Below are positions 8,336 to 16,167 of a stretch of DNA of 17,487 nt, piece by piece. Made by a program: the position numbers and the translations under genes. Position 1 is the stretch's first letter. Each line of letters begins with the position of its first letter. Location of the stretch: contig NZ_DATJPM010000030.1 of NCBI RefSeq assembly GCF_035506375.1, positions 1-17,487 of the forward strand, in the 5' to 3' direction. The stretch is from Methanocella sp. (GTDB taxonomy: Archaea > Halobacteriota > Methanocellia > Methanocellales > Methanocellaceae). The notes under the pieces are model-generated. The model ran no database searches and had not been told where the DNA came from. It worked only from the letters and a program-made list of their open reading frames with translations.

Positions 8336-9115
8336 ATGAGCGACGACGGCAAAAGTTGGCGGGCGATACTCAAAGACCAGGTTAAGGCCGTTGCCATCGC
8401 CTTCGCCGTTTTCGGGCTTTTACTCATGGCACTGTGGTGGGCCACGAACGACGGCTCGTCGATGTCGATGTTTTTATTGCTCGCCGGCATCGGCATAATA
8501 TCCCTTGCTATTATGCTCTATTTCTTTACGCCCTCGCGCTACCTCCGGGACGAAGTCAGCGACGCGGCCGCTATCTCAAGTGTCCTGTCCCTGAATAGGG
8601 TCCTGTCGTCGATGCTCGTGGGCACCGGAGGAATTACCTCGGCTAATGGCGGGCTCTTCCGCGTCTTCATTCCCATATCCCGCGTCGAGGAAAAGAATAT
8701 AAGCGGCCTTAGCCCTGGCGTCGAAGTGTTCGACGTTAAGGGGCCGGTCAAGGGCATTTCCCTCGTGCCCCTGGGTTACGGGCTTTACCAGCTTGCCTCC
8801 AGTATGGGGGCCGTTTTCACGCAGGAAGGCCTGGAAAGCGAGATAAAGGACGTGGTGGAGAACGGCATGGAGATGGTCTCTTCCGTCAGTGTCCGGCGGG
8901 ATGGGGACTTTATGGCGATCACTATGGCCGGCATGGTAAATGAGGGCATGTGCCGCTCCATCCGTGCGAGCGACCCGGATGTATGCACACGCACAGGCTG
9001 CCCCGTTTGTAGCTTCCTGGCTTGCATGGCTGCCTCGGGAACCGGCCGCAAGGTCCGCATCGAGAAAGTCGAGGGGAGCGACAAAGCTTTAAATATCACT
9101 TTGCGATTACTATGA
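8336..9115 (+). CDS. Two-TM protein with cytoplasmic cysteine-cluster domain
   Basis: The protein has 259 residues from the ATG at 8336. That start lies four bases after the DUF58 stop and follows GGGGATG. An in-frame ATG at 8192 would add 48 residues inside the DUF58 gene and is unlikely. Two helices (about 17-36 and 45-64) precede a soluble domain that probably faces the cytoplasm. Five cysteines lie close together at residues 206, 217, 222, 225 and 230, the last four as C-x4-C-x2-C-x4-C including GCPVC. This spacing suits a metal or Fe-S site, but I do not recognise the family. Its place between DUF58 and DUF1616, with spacers of four and six bases, makes it a member of the same operon. 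Because some MoxR proteins help load metal centres into partners, a client role is possible but inferred. Confidence 0.82.
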   Translation: MSDDGKSWRAILKDQVKAVAIAFAVFGLLLMALWWATNDGSSMSMFLLLAGIGIISLAIMLYFFTPSRYLRDEVSDAAAISSVLSLNRVLSSMLVGTGGITSANGGLFRVFIPISRVEEKNISGLSPGVEVFDVKGPVKGISLVPLGYGLYQLASSMGAVFTQEGLESEIKDVVENGMEMVSSVSVRRDGDFMAITMAGMVNEGMCRSIRASDPDVCTRTGCPVCSFLACMAASGTGRKVRIEKVEGSDKALNITLRLL

Positions 9116-9121
9116 GGTATC

Positions 9122-10054
9122 ATGGCTGTGAAAAATGACGACTCGAACACGGTCAACCTGCACATCGGCGATTTTTTCTTCGGCATGGCCGCGGACCTGA
9201 AGCTTATCGTCGCCTTTACCCTGGTCACGCTCGCCTTCATCTACGTGCCCGTGCTCAACGAGACGGTCATTCGCTCGGCGCTAGGCCTGGTCATGGTGCT
9301 CTTTGTGCCCGGCTATACGCTCATCGCCGCCCTGTTCCCGGGTAAAAAGGACATCGACGGCATCGAGAGGGCCGCCCTGTCCTTCGGGCTGAGCATCGCC
9401 GTCTCGCCCCTCATCGGCCTGGGCCTGAACTATACGCCCTGGGGCATCCGGCTGGATCCGATCGTAGTCTGTCTCACGATTTTCACGCTTGTCTGCGTAC
9501 TCGCGGCCAATAAGCGCCGCCACGAGCTCAGGCCGGAAGAGCGTTTCGATATCGACTTCAGGGGAACGTACAGAGAATTGAAGGGCGAGGTCTTTTCTCA
9601 GGATAAGACGCGGCTGGATAGGGCGCTGACCGTCGTGCTCATCCTGTCAATTCTCCTGTCCATCGCCACGCTGGCGTACGTCGTCGCCGTCCCCAAGCAG
9701 GGCGAAAAGTTTACCGAGTTCTACATCCTCGGGCCCGACGGCAAAGCCGATAACTATCCGACGAGATATGTACTGGGCGACCAGAAGCCCGTCATCGTGG
9801 GCATCGCGAACCACGAGTACCGGAACGTCACCTATGACATGGTGGTTACATTGAACAACAGCCTGGCGGTGACGAGCCTCTATTCGGAAAAGCTGACGCT
9901 CGCGGATAATCAGACCTGGGAAAAGACGGTCAACCTGACGCCGGACCGGGCCGGCAACAATATGGAGATGCAGTTCCTGCTCTACGCGGATGGCAACATG
10001 AGCGCTCCCTACCGGGAATGCCACCTCTGGGTCAACGTGACGCAGCCCGCTTGA
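9122..10054 (+). CDS. DUF1616 membrane protein, copy 1
   Basis: The protein has 310 residues. Four helices (about 27-45, 48-69, 84-102, 110-129), a cytoplasmic charged loop and a fifth helix (about 168-190) lead to an extracellular beta domain with several N-glycosylation sequons. Diagnostic DUF1616 stretches are LFVPGYTL, NYTPWGIRLDP and EFYILG followed by ADNYPT. The ribosome binding site GAGG sits just after the previous stop, six bases before the ATG. It is the last gene of the seven-gene run and is followed by an oligo-T tract. A close paralogue lies at 16588; over about 117 aligned N-terminal residues I count roughly two thirds identical. DUF1616 function is not established. Its topology suggests an envelope role. 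Confidence 0.92.
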   Translation: MAVKNDDSNTVNLHIGDFFFGMAADLKLIVAFTLVTLAFIYVPVLNETVIRSALGLVMVLFVPGYTLIAALFPGKKDIDGIERAALSFGLSIAVSPLIGLGLNYTPWGIRLDPIVVCLTIFTLVCVLAANKRRHELRPEERFDIDFRGTYRELKGEVFSQDKTRLDRALTVVLILSILLSIATLAYVVAVPKQGEKFTEFYILGPDGKADNYPTRYVLGDQKPVIVGIANHEYRNVTYDMVVTLNNSLAVTSLYSEKLTLADNQTWEKTVNLTPDRAGNNMEMQFLLYADGNMSAPYRECHLWVNVTQPA

Positions 10055-10062
10055 TCTTTTTT
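10055..10062 (+). terminator. Oligo-T terminator after the MoxR operon
   Basis: TCTTTTTT begins immediately after the DUF1616 stop. Runs of five or more T on the coding strand are typical archaeal termination signals and need no hairpin. The next gene has its own promoter, which supports a transcript end here. Confidence 0.6.
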
Positions 10063-10115
10063 GACATTATTATATAATTCCCGGGCAGGAAAATAGCGCA
10101 TAAAATTATAATAAC

Positions 10116-10125
10116 TTATAAATAT
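10116..10125 (+). promoter_or_regulatory. TATA box of the parB-like gene
   Basis: The element reads TTATAAATAT and lies in the AT-rich gap after the upstream terminator. A start about 25 bases on, near 10147, gives a leader of about 45 bases containing the strong ribosome binding site. A second TTATAA occurs just upstream at 10106-10111, leaving the exact element uncertain. Confidence 0.55.
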
Positions 10126-10175
10126 GACGCTAATCATACAAGCCTTTACATAATAAGTGGCAGTGCGCCAATTCT

Positions 10176-10184
10176 AAGGAGGTG
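10176..10184 (+). promoter_or_regulatory. Near-perfect Shine-Dalgarno that fixes the parB-like start
   Basis: AAGGAGGTG complements the archaeal 16S rRNA tail over nine bases and ends eight bases before the ATG at 10193. An upstream in-frame GTG at 10184 overlaps this site and is therefore not the start. Confidence 0.85.
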
Positions 10185-10192
10185 TGCAGTTC

Positions 10193-11068
10193 ATGAACAA
10201 CCAGGATATCCCTTTTCAGACAATTCCCATTAACCGGATCGAGCCCGACAGTGACGGTGTCCGAAAATCCAGCACTGACATCGGCGGCCTGAAGTATACC
10301 ATATCCGATGTGGGGCTACTGCAGCCGATAATCGTCCGGAAGTCCGGTGAAATATATACCGTCATAGATGGGCACCGCCGGCTCAGGGCGCTTAAAGAGC
10401 TTGAAGTGGCTGAGCTGATCGTCGGAAGGGAAGTAATCGTCAACGTCGATGAGAACGAGGCGGATAACCGTTTCCGGCAGATCATCGCCAACATCCAGCG
10501 CGAGGATATCAGCGATATCGAGCTGGGTCACGCATTTGTCACGCTGAAGGAAAAGTACGGATACCAGTATAACGAGATCGCCGATGTCATCGGAAAGGAC
10601 CGCCACTACGTCACCGCAAAGGTCGGCCTGGCCACCCGGCTGGCCCCCGGGGTCCAGGAACTTGCCGCCGGCGACAAGGCGGCCGCGGCCGAGCCATATT
10701 CCATGAACGTGAATATTCTCGAGGCCATCTCCCGGCTCCCGGAAAGAGTCCAGATGGATGTCTACCGGAAGGTTAAGGCCGGCCGGATGGACAAGGCCGA
10801 AGCTCTGGATCTCATCCGTTCCGCACGGAACGGCGCCCTGGACAGAGGCCCCAATGGCAGCGGCGTTGAGGTATTCGTAAAGAAGGTCAATAAGGACCTC
10901 GACCTGCTCGCCGTCAAGATCAAGGATGACCGGGTCGAGAAGGAGAAGATATTGCCCGCCATCGAATCGCTCATTGAAAAGCTCAACTCCCTCCGCCTGG
11001 AGATCTCCGACGACGGGCGGATCATGGAAAAGAGCAAAACTGAAGTCCGGGTCGACGACACGGCATGA
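10193..11068 (+). CDS. ParB/Spo0J-like DNA-binding protein, orphan
   Basis: The protein has 291 residues. The N-terminal ParB/Srx-like nucleotide-binding domain carries VIDGHRRLRAL (57-67, the G-x-RR box) and NIQREDISDIELG (100-112, the second ParB box). A KorB-type helix-turn-helix follows at about 122-148 (YNEIADVIGKDRHYV). The C-terminal third is charged and helical (about 226-275) and could dimerise. ParB proteins bind centromere-like parS sites and often use CTP, while some family members are transcription regulators. No parA is present on either side in this window, and I found no convincing parS palindrome nearby. The gene has its own TATA box and terminator, so it is monocistronic. 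Family is confident; whether it segregates DNA or regulates neighbouring genes cannot be decided here. Confidence 0.92.
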   Translation: MNNQDIPFQTIPINRIEPDSDGVRKSSTDIGGLKYTISDVGLLQPIIVRKSGEIYTVIDGHRRLRALKELEVAELIVGREVIVNVDENEADNRFRQIIANIQREDISDIELGHAFVTLKEKYGYQYNEIADVIGKDRHYVTAKVGLATRLAPGVQELAAGDKAAAAEPYSMNVNILEAISRLPERVQMDVYRKVKAGRMDKAEALDLIRSARNGALDRGPNGSGVEVFVKKVNKDLDLLAVKIKDDRVEKEKILPAIESLIEKLNSLRLEISDDGRIMEKSKTEVRVDDTA

Positions 11069-11079
11069 CTGTCCCGCTC

Positions 11080-11084
11080 TTTTT
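11080..11084 (+). terminator. T5 tract after the parB-like gene
   Basis: CTTTTTA lies 12 bases after the parB-like stop, in the short gap between convergent genes (11069-11085). No equivalent T-run ends the glycosyltransferase operon on the minus strand here, so its transcript may read into the antisense of the parB-like gene. Confidence 0.45.
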
Positions 11085-11085
11085 A

Positions 11086-12207
11086 TTATCCAATTGACTC
11101 GATAACCTTCAGGAGATTCCTGTAGACGTCGTTCCAGCTGAACTCGTTCTCGGCCAGGGCCCTCGACTTTCGGCCCATTTCCAGCATCTTATCCGCAGAA
11201 AAGCCGTGATACGCCTCGAACCCGCGGGCCAGCTGCTCCGGGCTGTTATCGTTAACGACCATGCCGCACCCGTATTTTTTTACGAGCTCCGCGGCATCCC
11301 CGACGTTCGTGGTAAGGATGGGCTTGCCCATGGCCGTATATTCAGCGAACTTCGTGGGCGCGGCGATCTCGGTCGATGGGTGGTCGGGCCTCGGCAGCGT
11401 CAGCACGTCGCAGGCCGAATAATATGCCTTGACCTGCTCCCGGGACGTGCTGGGCATGAAGACGACATTGCCGTCCCGGTATTCGCGGTCTCCGCCCACG
11501 ACCAGGAAAGCGGCGCGCTCGTCCCGGATACTTTTCGCCGCCAGGATGAAGTTCTCGACGCCCTGCCATTTTTGAAATCCCCCGACGTAGCCGATGATGA
11601 ACTTATCGTCCAGGCCCAGCCTGCTTCGGAAAGCATGATTATCGCCTTCGTCCTTCGCATTAAAATATTCCAGGTCCACGCCATTGGTCACGTAGGCCAG
11701 CCTGGATGCCGGTATGCCCTTCTCGTTCAGGTACTGGAGCATTTTCCGGGAAACGCAGAGGATCCGGTCGGAGCATTTCTTATCCAGATAGTCGATGACG
11801 ACATCCTCGATATACTGGAAAATATAATAGAAGCCCCGGACGTCGGAGTTATTGAGCTGGAACTCTTCCACGAGCCCCCCGTGCATATCGAAGATCAGCG
11901 GTATGTTCTTCAGCTTGCCCGGCAGCGAGCAGAAAGTTCCCGTATGGGTATTGCCATAGACCAGGTCGTATTTTTCCTGCGAGAGCACCCGGACGTGATA
12001 CCGGAAAACGTTCCACTCATTCGCGAGGATGAAGGTGTTATAGGGATACTGGCCCTTGTCGATGATCCGGTCGTAGTTCGGTTTACTGCAGTAGTGTATA
12101 AAATGGACCTCGTGGCCATTGTCCCGGAGGATGTTGGCGATATTGAACATGCGCCACCAGGCCGCGTCGTCGCCAGGTATGGACGTCGTTACGCTAAGTA
12201 TCTTCAT
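11086..12207 (-). CDS. GT4-family glycosyltransferase (GT-B fold), last gene of operon
   Basis: The protein has 373 residues from the ATG at 12207. This start is fixed by AAGGTGATC just upstream and an ATGA overlap with the previous gene; a longer frame running back to 12291 is not needed. The N-terminal Rossmann domain begins MKILSVTTSIPGDDAAWWR. The hinge region contains NGVDLEYF, and the donor-binding domain contains IGYVGGFQKWQG. The acidic motif (E280 and E289, around APTKFAEYTAMGKPI) and a following NVG loop are typical of GT4 enzymes. The protein is soluble and presumably works at the inner face of the membrane on a lipid-linked or other sugar acceptor, using a nucleotide sugar. Donor and acceptor cannot be read from the sequence. 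The stop is 17 bases from the convergent parB-like stop. Confidence 0.9.
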   Translation of the reverse strand: MKILSVTTSIPGDDAAWWRMFNIANILRDNGHEVHFIHYCSKPNYDRIIDKGQYPYNTFILANEWNVFRYHVRVLSQEKYDLVYGNTHTGTFCSLPGKLKNIPLIFDMHGGLVEEFQLNNSDVRGFYYIFQYIEDVVIDYLDKKCSDRILCVSRKMLQYLNEKGIPASRLAYVTNGVDLEYFNAKDEGDNHAFRSRLGLDDKFIIGYVGGFQKWQGVENFILAAKSIRDERAAFLVVGGDREYRDGNVVFMPSTSREQVKAYYSACDVLTLPRPDHPSTEIAAPTKFAEYTAMGKPILTTNVGDAAELVKKYGCGMVVNDNSPEQLARGFEAYHGFSADKMLEMGRKSRALAENEFSWNDVYRNLLKVIESIG

Positions 12208-13403
12208 TCGATCACCTTCGCCGGCGCAAGGACCCTGGCCGGGGCGAGCCCATGATAATATTCTGCCAGCTTTTTCGCCACCTCGTCCCACGTCCTCTCT
12301 TTTTTAACGTATGACCTGGCGTTTTTGCCCAGCTCATTTGCCAGCGCAGGATTATCATGCAGCTCCAGGACCCGGGCCGCGATGATATCCGGCTCGACCC
12401 TCGGGATGAGTAAGCCGTTCACGTAATCGGTGACGGACTCCGGAAAGCCTCCACTCTCGGGGACAATGCAGGGCTTTTCCATGGCCATTCCCTCCAGCAG
12501 GAATATACAGGACGGCTCCTCTATGCCATACATGGACAGCGTCGGGATGCAGATGATGTCGCTCGACGCGATGTACTGCGGGATCTGCCGGTTCTGGATG
12601 TCGCCGAGCAGGACCACGTTATTCGCCAGGCCCAGCTCCTCGATGAGATTTATAATGTTCTGCCTGTTGGGGCCGTCACCGGCTAATATAAGCCTGATGC
12701 CCGGGATCTTTTCCTTAACGATCGAGACCGCGCGGATTAGCTGCATCTGGCCATGGTTGACGTCCATCGACTTCGCGTGGAATATGACGTAGTCGTCCCC
12801 GGGGATCCGCAATTTCCGGCGCTCCTCGCTCTTCGGCCGGGGAATGAAGTTGACCAGGTCCGCGCCGTTAGGTATTACGATGATCTTTTTCGCCAGGTCT
12901 TCTCCATACTCTGAAATGATGCTTCTTTTCAGATAGGCGCTCACGCAGACCACCATGTCGAAATTAGTTAAAACGGTTTTTTCCAGCCATTTGTAGGCGT
13001 GGAACCTGACAGAGTTATCGCGCACCTGCCCGACGGTTATTTTTTCCTTGAGCTCGTCGCCGTGGAAGGTTATTATCTTCTTTACTCCCGGGGAAAAGAA
13101 GAGGGCGTAGACCAGATACGGCGTCAGGTTCGATCCCTGGACGTGAATGACGGAAGGCTTGACTTTTCGGACCTCGTGAGCGATCCTCAGGATGGACAGC
13201 GGGGGAAATAGATAATAGATCATATGGATCTTCATCATTCGTATCGTGGCATTTCCATCTTTGAATACCCGCGTATCCCTACCGTAGGACACGATGGAGA
13301 AATCCAGGTCCGCCGTGTCGATCTTTCCCAGAGAGTGGATCAGGTTTATGGTGTGCACCGCGACACCGCCCGATACCCGTTCCACGGGATATTTCCCCAG
13401 CAT
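12204..13403 (-). CDS. GT4-family glycosyltransferase (GT-B fold)
   Basis: The protein has 399 residues. The N-terminal GT4 loop is RVSGGVAVHTINL, and ITFHGDELKEKI and CVSAYLKRSI mark the first domain. IPNGADLVNF marks the domain junction. The second domain has LILAGDGPNRQN and the E-x7-E motif (E296 and E304) in GIEEPSCIFLLEGMAMEKP. In the donor phosphate-binding loop, where many GT4 enzymes have R...KG, this protein reads HAKSMDVNHG, so the usual Lys before Gly is His. It may still be active, but this is a deviation. The ATG lies eight bases after the preceding membrane-protein stop, and its own stop overlaps the next start as ATGA. The substrate is unknown. Confidence 0.9.
   Translation of the reverse strand: MLGKYPVERVSGGVAVHTINLIHSLGKIDTADLDFSIVSYGRDTRVFKDGNATIRMMKIHMIYYLFPPLSILRIAHEVRKVKPSVIHVQGSNLTPYLVYALFFSPGVKKIITFHGDELKEKITVGQVRDNSVRFHAYKWLEKTVLTNFDMVVCVSAYLKRSIISEYGEDLAKKIIVIPNGADLVNFIPRPKSEERRKLRIPGDDYVIFHAKSMDVNHGQMQLIRAVSIVKEKIPGIRLILAGDGPNRQNIINLIEELGLANNVVLLGDIQNRQIPQYIASSDIICIPTLSMYGIEEPSCIFLLEGMAMEKPCIVPESGGFPESVTDYVNGLLIPRVEPDIIAARVLELHDNPALANELGKNARSYVKKERTWDEVAKKLAEYYHGLAPARVLAPAKVIE
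12208..12217 (-). promoter_or_regulatory. Shine-Dalgarno deciding the start of the last GT4 gene
   Basis: The minus strand reads AGGTGATCGA immediately before the ATG. GGTGAT matches the anti-Shine-Dalgarno and lies inside the end of the upstream gene, which together with ATGA overlap indicates coupled translation. Confidence 0.75.
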
Positions 13404-13411
13404 GACGGCTT

Positions 13412-15277
13412 TTAGACCCGATATGCTCTCACGTCCCCGTTCTCGTAGAATTTGTCGATGCTGCCGGTATAGTTCATGAACGTATCGTTGGCCTTGATGT
13501 TCTCCAGCAGCTGCCCGTTATTGCCGAACAGCGGCATGATGAACCCTTTTTCCATCTCGAAGTTCCGAACGATGAGCACCTTATCCTTATACGATGTGTC
13601 CCCGGGGTCGAGGAAGTGGTCCTGTATGTCAAGCGTGCTATTGATGGGCGCCAGGTACATGGCGCTGACCGCGATCTTCGCCGGGTTCACGTAATCCTTA
13701 AAGAAGTTGGCCGCGATGACCTCCGACTGGATCGCCGGCCTCATGGACAGGTCCTGGGAATAGATGCTGGCGTTGGGACTGCTGATGGGCGTGGTGATGG
13801 AAAAGAACACGATCAGCTGTATGATGAGGAGTACGACGATCGTGAATTTCTTAAAGACTTCGGCGAACATGCAAAGGGCGATCGCGGCAAATATGCCCAG
13901 GAACACCGTGATGAAGACGAACCACCGGTCCGGCAGCATATCGGGTGCAATAAACGCCTCAAGGTACGGTATCGGGATTATGAACAGGGTGATCAGCGAT
14001 AACAGGGTCCGCCTGTCGTTGACTGCCTTCCCGATCTGCCCGATGTTATTCTCGCTCAGCTTGAGGACTACCAGGGCGCCGCATACGCCGAAAGCGATGA
14101 GCAGGGCGAAGCCCAGCTCGTAGAGCAGGATATCCACGTAGCTATAGTACGGCGACGACGTCGCCTTCGTGACCACCGCCACGCCCGTCATAAGCTGCAT
14201 CAGGGCCAGGTCCAGCTGCGACGAGAGCCTCGCTCCTGTCTCCGTGGGGCGGAAATATTGCAATATCAGGAGCACGATGCTGATGGCGACGTAGCGCAGG
14301 TCCACGATGTCCCTGATCTTTAATAGCTTACTCGCGACGTAGATGAATATGATCGTGAAGGAGGAGACGAAACCCACGACCGGGTGCATGAAGTTGATGG
14401 CCAGCAGCAGGACCAGCGTGACCGTTCCCTTATACGCTTCCTTTTTCAGGCAGAAGAGGGCGAAGAGAAGCAGCATGTAGTAGATGACGGCATAATTGCT
14501 CGGGTAGAACGAGTACCGGGGCAGTATGACCTGGGCCGAGAGCGAGATCAGCAGCGTCGACAGCAGGGCGATCTTCGGCTCAAAGATCTTATTGCACAGG
14601 ATAAAAACGAATACCAGCGCCAGCACCTGGATAAAGGCCAGGACAAGCTGGGCGATCTTGACGTCGCCGATGCTCGACAGGAGCATGGTGCCGACGAACG
14701 TCAGCTGGTAGACCGGATAATTCTCGTAGTTGCTCTCGCTGATATACAGGCTCCCGGAGTTCAGGATCTGCGAGATATACTGCGTGTGGAAGTACGCGTC
14801 GGCGCCGATCGGGACCTGGAAGAGGAAGAGGGTCGAGGCGCTCAGGTAGAACGCGAGGATCAGTATTTCGCCCAGTATGATGGCTAATCGCGCATTGCTG
14901 AACTTGTTCGACGACAGTATCTGGTAGGATATGGCGAGGACCATCAGGCAGATCGATAAATAGTAGGGCAGCGAAAGCGTGTAGGTTTTCAGTGAATCCA
15001 GCAGCAGCAGCACCGAAAACATGAAAACGACCAGCCAGATGATGACCGTGAACTTGAAGTTAATGTCGCTAATGGCCTCCGCCGCGGCCCGCGTCGCCTT
15101 CTTGGGCACGAGGATGATCGCCATGGAAAGGATAGAGCCGATCAGCAGGGCAAGCCCGATGTGCTCCCTGTTCAGGCCTTTTACCAGCGACAGGATAAAA
15201 GCTGCCGTGCCCGCGAGGGCATAGACCACCAGGAGTATCGGGTATATTTTTTCATTACTCAACTTAATGTTGATCAT
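13412..15277 (-). CDS. Polytopic membrane glycosyltransferase, GT-C-like
   Basis: The protein has 621 residues with about 12 or more hydrophobic segments over residues 10-500, then a soluble C-terminal domain of about 120 residues. After the fourth or fifth helix comes GADAYFHTQYI (158-168), a D-x3-H loop, and further on ENYPVYQL (185-192). This D...H...YP arrangement is usual in the first outer loop of GT-C enzymes, which take sugars from polyprenyl-phosphate donors outside the membrane. The C-terminus (GSIDKFYENGDVRAY) resembles the end of many archaeal proteins of this sort. The start is in an ATGA overlap with the GT2 stop, with GGAGGGG a few bases upstream. It could transfer the sugar made by the cytoplasmic enzymes or act as a mannosyltransferase-like step. 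A flippase or polymerase is less likely because of the D...H loop. Confidence 0.75.
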   Translation of the reverse strand: MINIKLSNEKIYPILLVVYALAGTAAFILSLVKGLNREHIGLALLIGSILSMAIILVPKKATRAAAEAISDINFKFTVIIWLVVFMFSVLLLLDSLKTYTLSLPYYLSICLMVLAISYQILSSNKFSNARLAIILGEILILAFYLSASTLFLFQVPIGADAYFHTQYISQILNSGSLYISESNYENYPVYQLTFVGTMLLSSIGDVKIAQLVLAFIQVLALVFVFILCNKIFEPKIALLSTLLISLSAQVILPRYSFYPSNYAVIYYMLLLFALFCLKKEAYKGTVTLVLLLAINFMHPVVGFVSSFTIIFIYVASKLLKIRDIVDLRYVAISIVLLILQYFRPTETGARLSSQLDLALMQLMTGVAVVTKATSSPYYSYVDILLYELGFALLIAFGVCGALVVLKLSENNIGQIGKAVNDRRTLLSLITLFIIPIPYLEAFIAPDMLPDRWFVFITVFLGIFAAIALCMFAEVFKKFTIVVLLIIQLIVFFSITTPISSPNASIYSQDLSMRPAIQSEVIAANFFKDYVNPAKIAVSAMYLAPINSTLDIQDHFLDPGDTSYKDKVLIVRNFEMEKGFIMPLFGNNGQLLENIKANDTFMNYTGSIDKFYENGDVRAYRV

Positions 15278-16149
15278 ACGTTCCCCTCCGTTATCATGCC
15301 TTTTGTGATCTGGACGAGCCGGTCGTGCCAGAAATATTTCAGGACTTCCGGGTCCTTTATTTTCTCCTCACGCCGGATGAGGTCCGCCATATATCCGGAG
15401 ACCACCGCCAGCCCGAGATAATGGGGCGGCGTCCTCGTGTAAAATATCGCGTTCATCAAAAGCAGTATCGGGTTATACCCGATGCGGTACATCCCTTTCC
15501 CGATGAGCCGATAGCCGCCCCAGAATCCGATCTTGGAGCCCCGGATCCGTGATTTTTTAAAGGATGTCGCGGGCACTTTTTTTACCTCCCAATGCCGGTT
15601 GAGCGCTTTGATCATCAATATCGTATCGGGGGAGAACGCGACGGGATACCCGCCCATCTCCTCCAGGAACTCCCGCCGGTACAGCCGGATATCGTTAAAC
15701 CCTTTTATGTGCTCGTAAGAGCGGCCATCCGGCTGAAGGATATACTGGGCCCCGCAGGTGAACGCAAGCTTTGGGTTATTTTCCATCTCCCGCTGTAATA
15801 CCTCGAAGTAATCCGGGTCCAGGGCCGGGGTCGCGTCGGTTTTTCCGACGAAATCATACAGGATGTTATTATTCGCGCACAGGGCCCGCGCATATCGGAG
15901 GCAATCGTTCACGTTATTGGAAAAATTCTCGTGGCTGTAGCCTTCGCCCGAGTAATTTTTCTGCCGGATGACGTAGATCCAGTCGTGGCCCCGGAATAGC
16001 TCCTTTGCGATACTGTAGCTTTTATCCGTGCTGCCGCCGTCGCCGATGACCCATATCCGGGGCCTCGCGGTCTGGCTTAAAACGATCTCTTTCAAGCGGC
16101 CCAGATGCCGGGCCTCATTTACCATTGGAGTTATCAGGATGTAGCTCAG
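15274..16149 (-). CDS. GT2-family glycosyltransferase with probable CTG start
   Basis: About 291 residues if translation starts at CTG 16149. The nucleotide-binding core includes WVIGDGGSTDKS and DFVGKTDATPALDPDYF; the DxD position reads DAT. GGYPV followed by SPDTILMIKA completes the GT2 fold. The first ATG (16125) lies inside the first beta strand, because the conserved start ILITPMVNEA extends upstream in frame. Between the in-frame TAA (16168-16170) and that ATG there is no ATG, GTG or TTG. CTG at 16149-16147 is preceded by GAGG with a 7-base spacer; the ATG at 16125 has no ribosome binding site. An ATT at 16155 is a poorer alternative. It is the first gene of the four-gene operon and overlaps the membrane enzyme by ATGA. 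Sugar specificity is unknown. Confidence 0.8.
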   Translation of the reverse strand: MSYILITPMVNEARHLGRLKEIVLSQTARPRIWVIGDGGSTDKSYSIAKELFRGHDWIYVIRQKNYSGEGYSHENFSNNVNDCLRYARALCANNNILYDFVGKTDATPALDPDYFEVLQREMENNPKLAFTCGAQYILQPDGRSYEHIKGFNDIRLYRREFLEEMGGYPVAFSPDTILMIKALNRHWEVKKVPATSFKKSRIRGSKIGFWGGYRLIGKGMYRIGYNPILLLMNAIFYTRTPPHYLGLAVVSGYMADLIRREEKIKDPEVLKYFWHDRLVQITKGMITEGNV

Positions 16150-16167
16150 TTCAATCCCTCTATCGTC

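Noticed and set aside
10106..10125. Repeated TTATAA motifs as a parS or operator site
   Set aside because: The motifs are TATA-like and AT-rich gaps produce them often. They lack the length and symmetry of a parS site.
11206..12255. Long plus-strand open frame of 349 codons opposite the last GT4 gene
   Set aside because: It is antisense to a gene with clear GT4 motifs, has no ribosome binding site and looks like a shadow frame of GC-rich coding DNA.
12208..12291. N-terminal extension of the last GT4 protein
   Set aside because: The extension lies within the upstream GT4 gene, while ATG 12207 has an excellent ribosome binding site and begins a canonical GT4 first strand.
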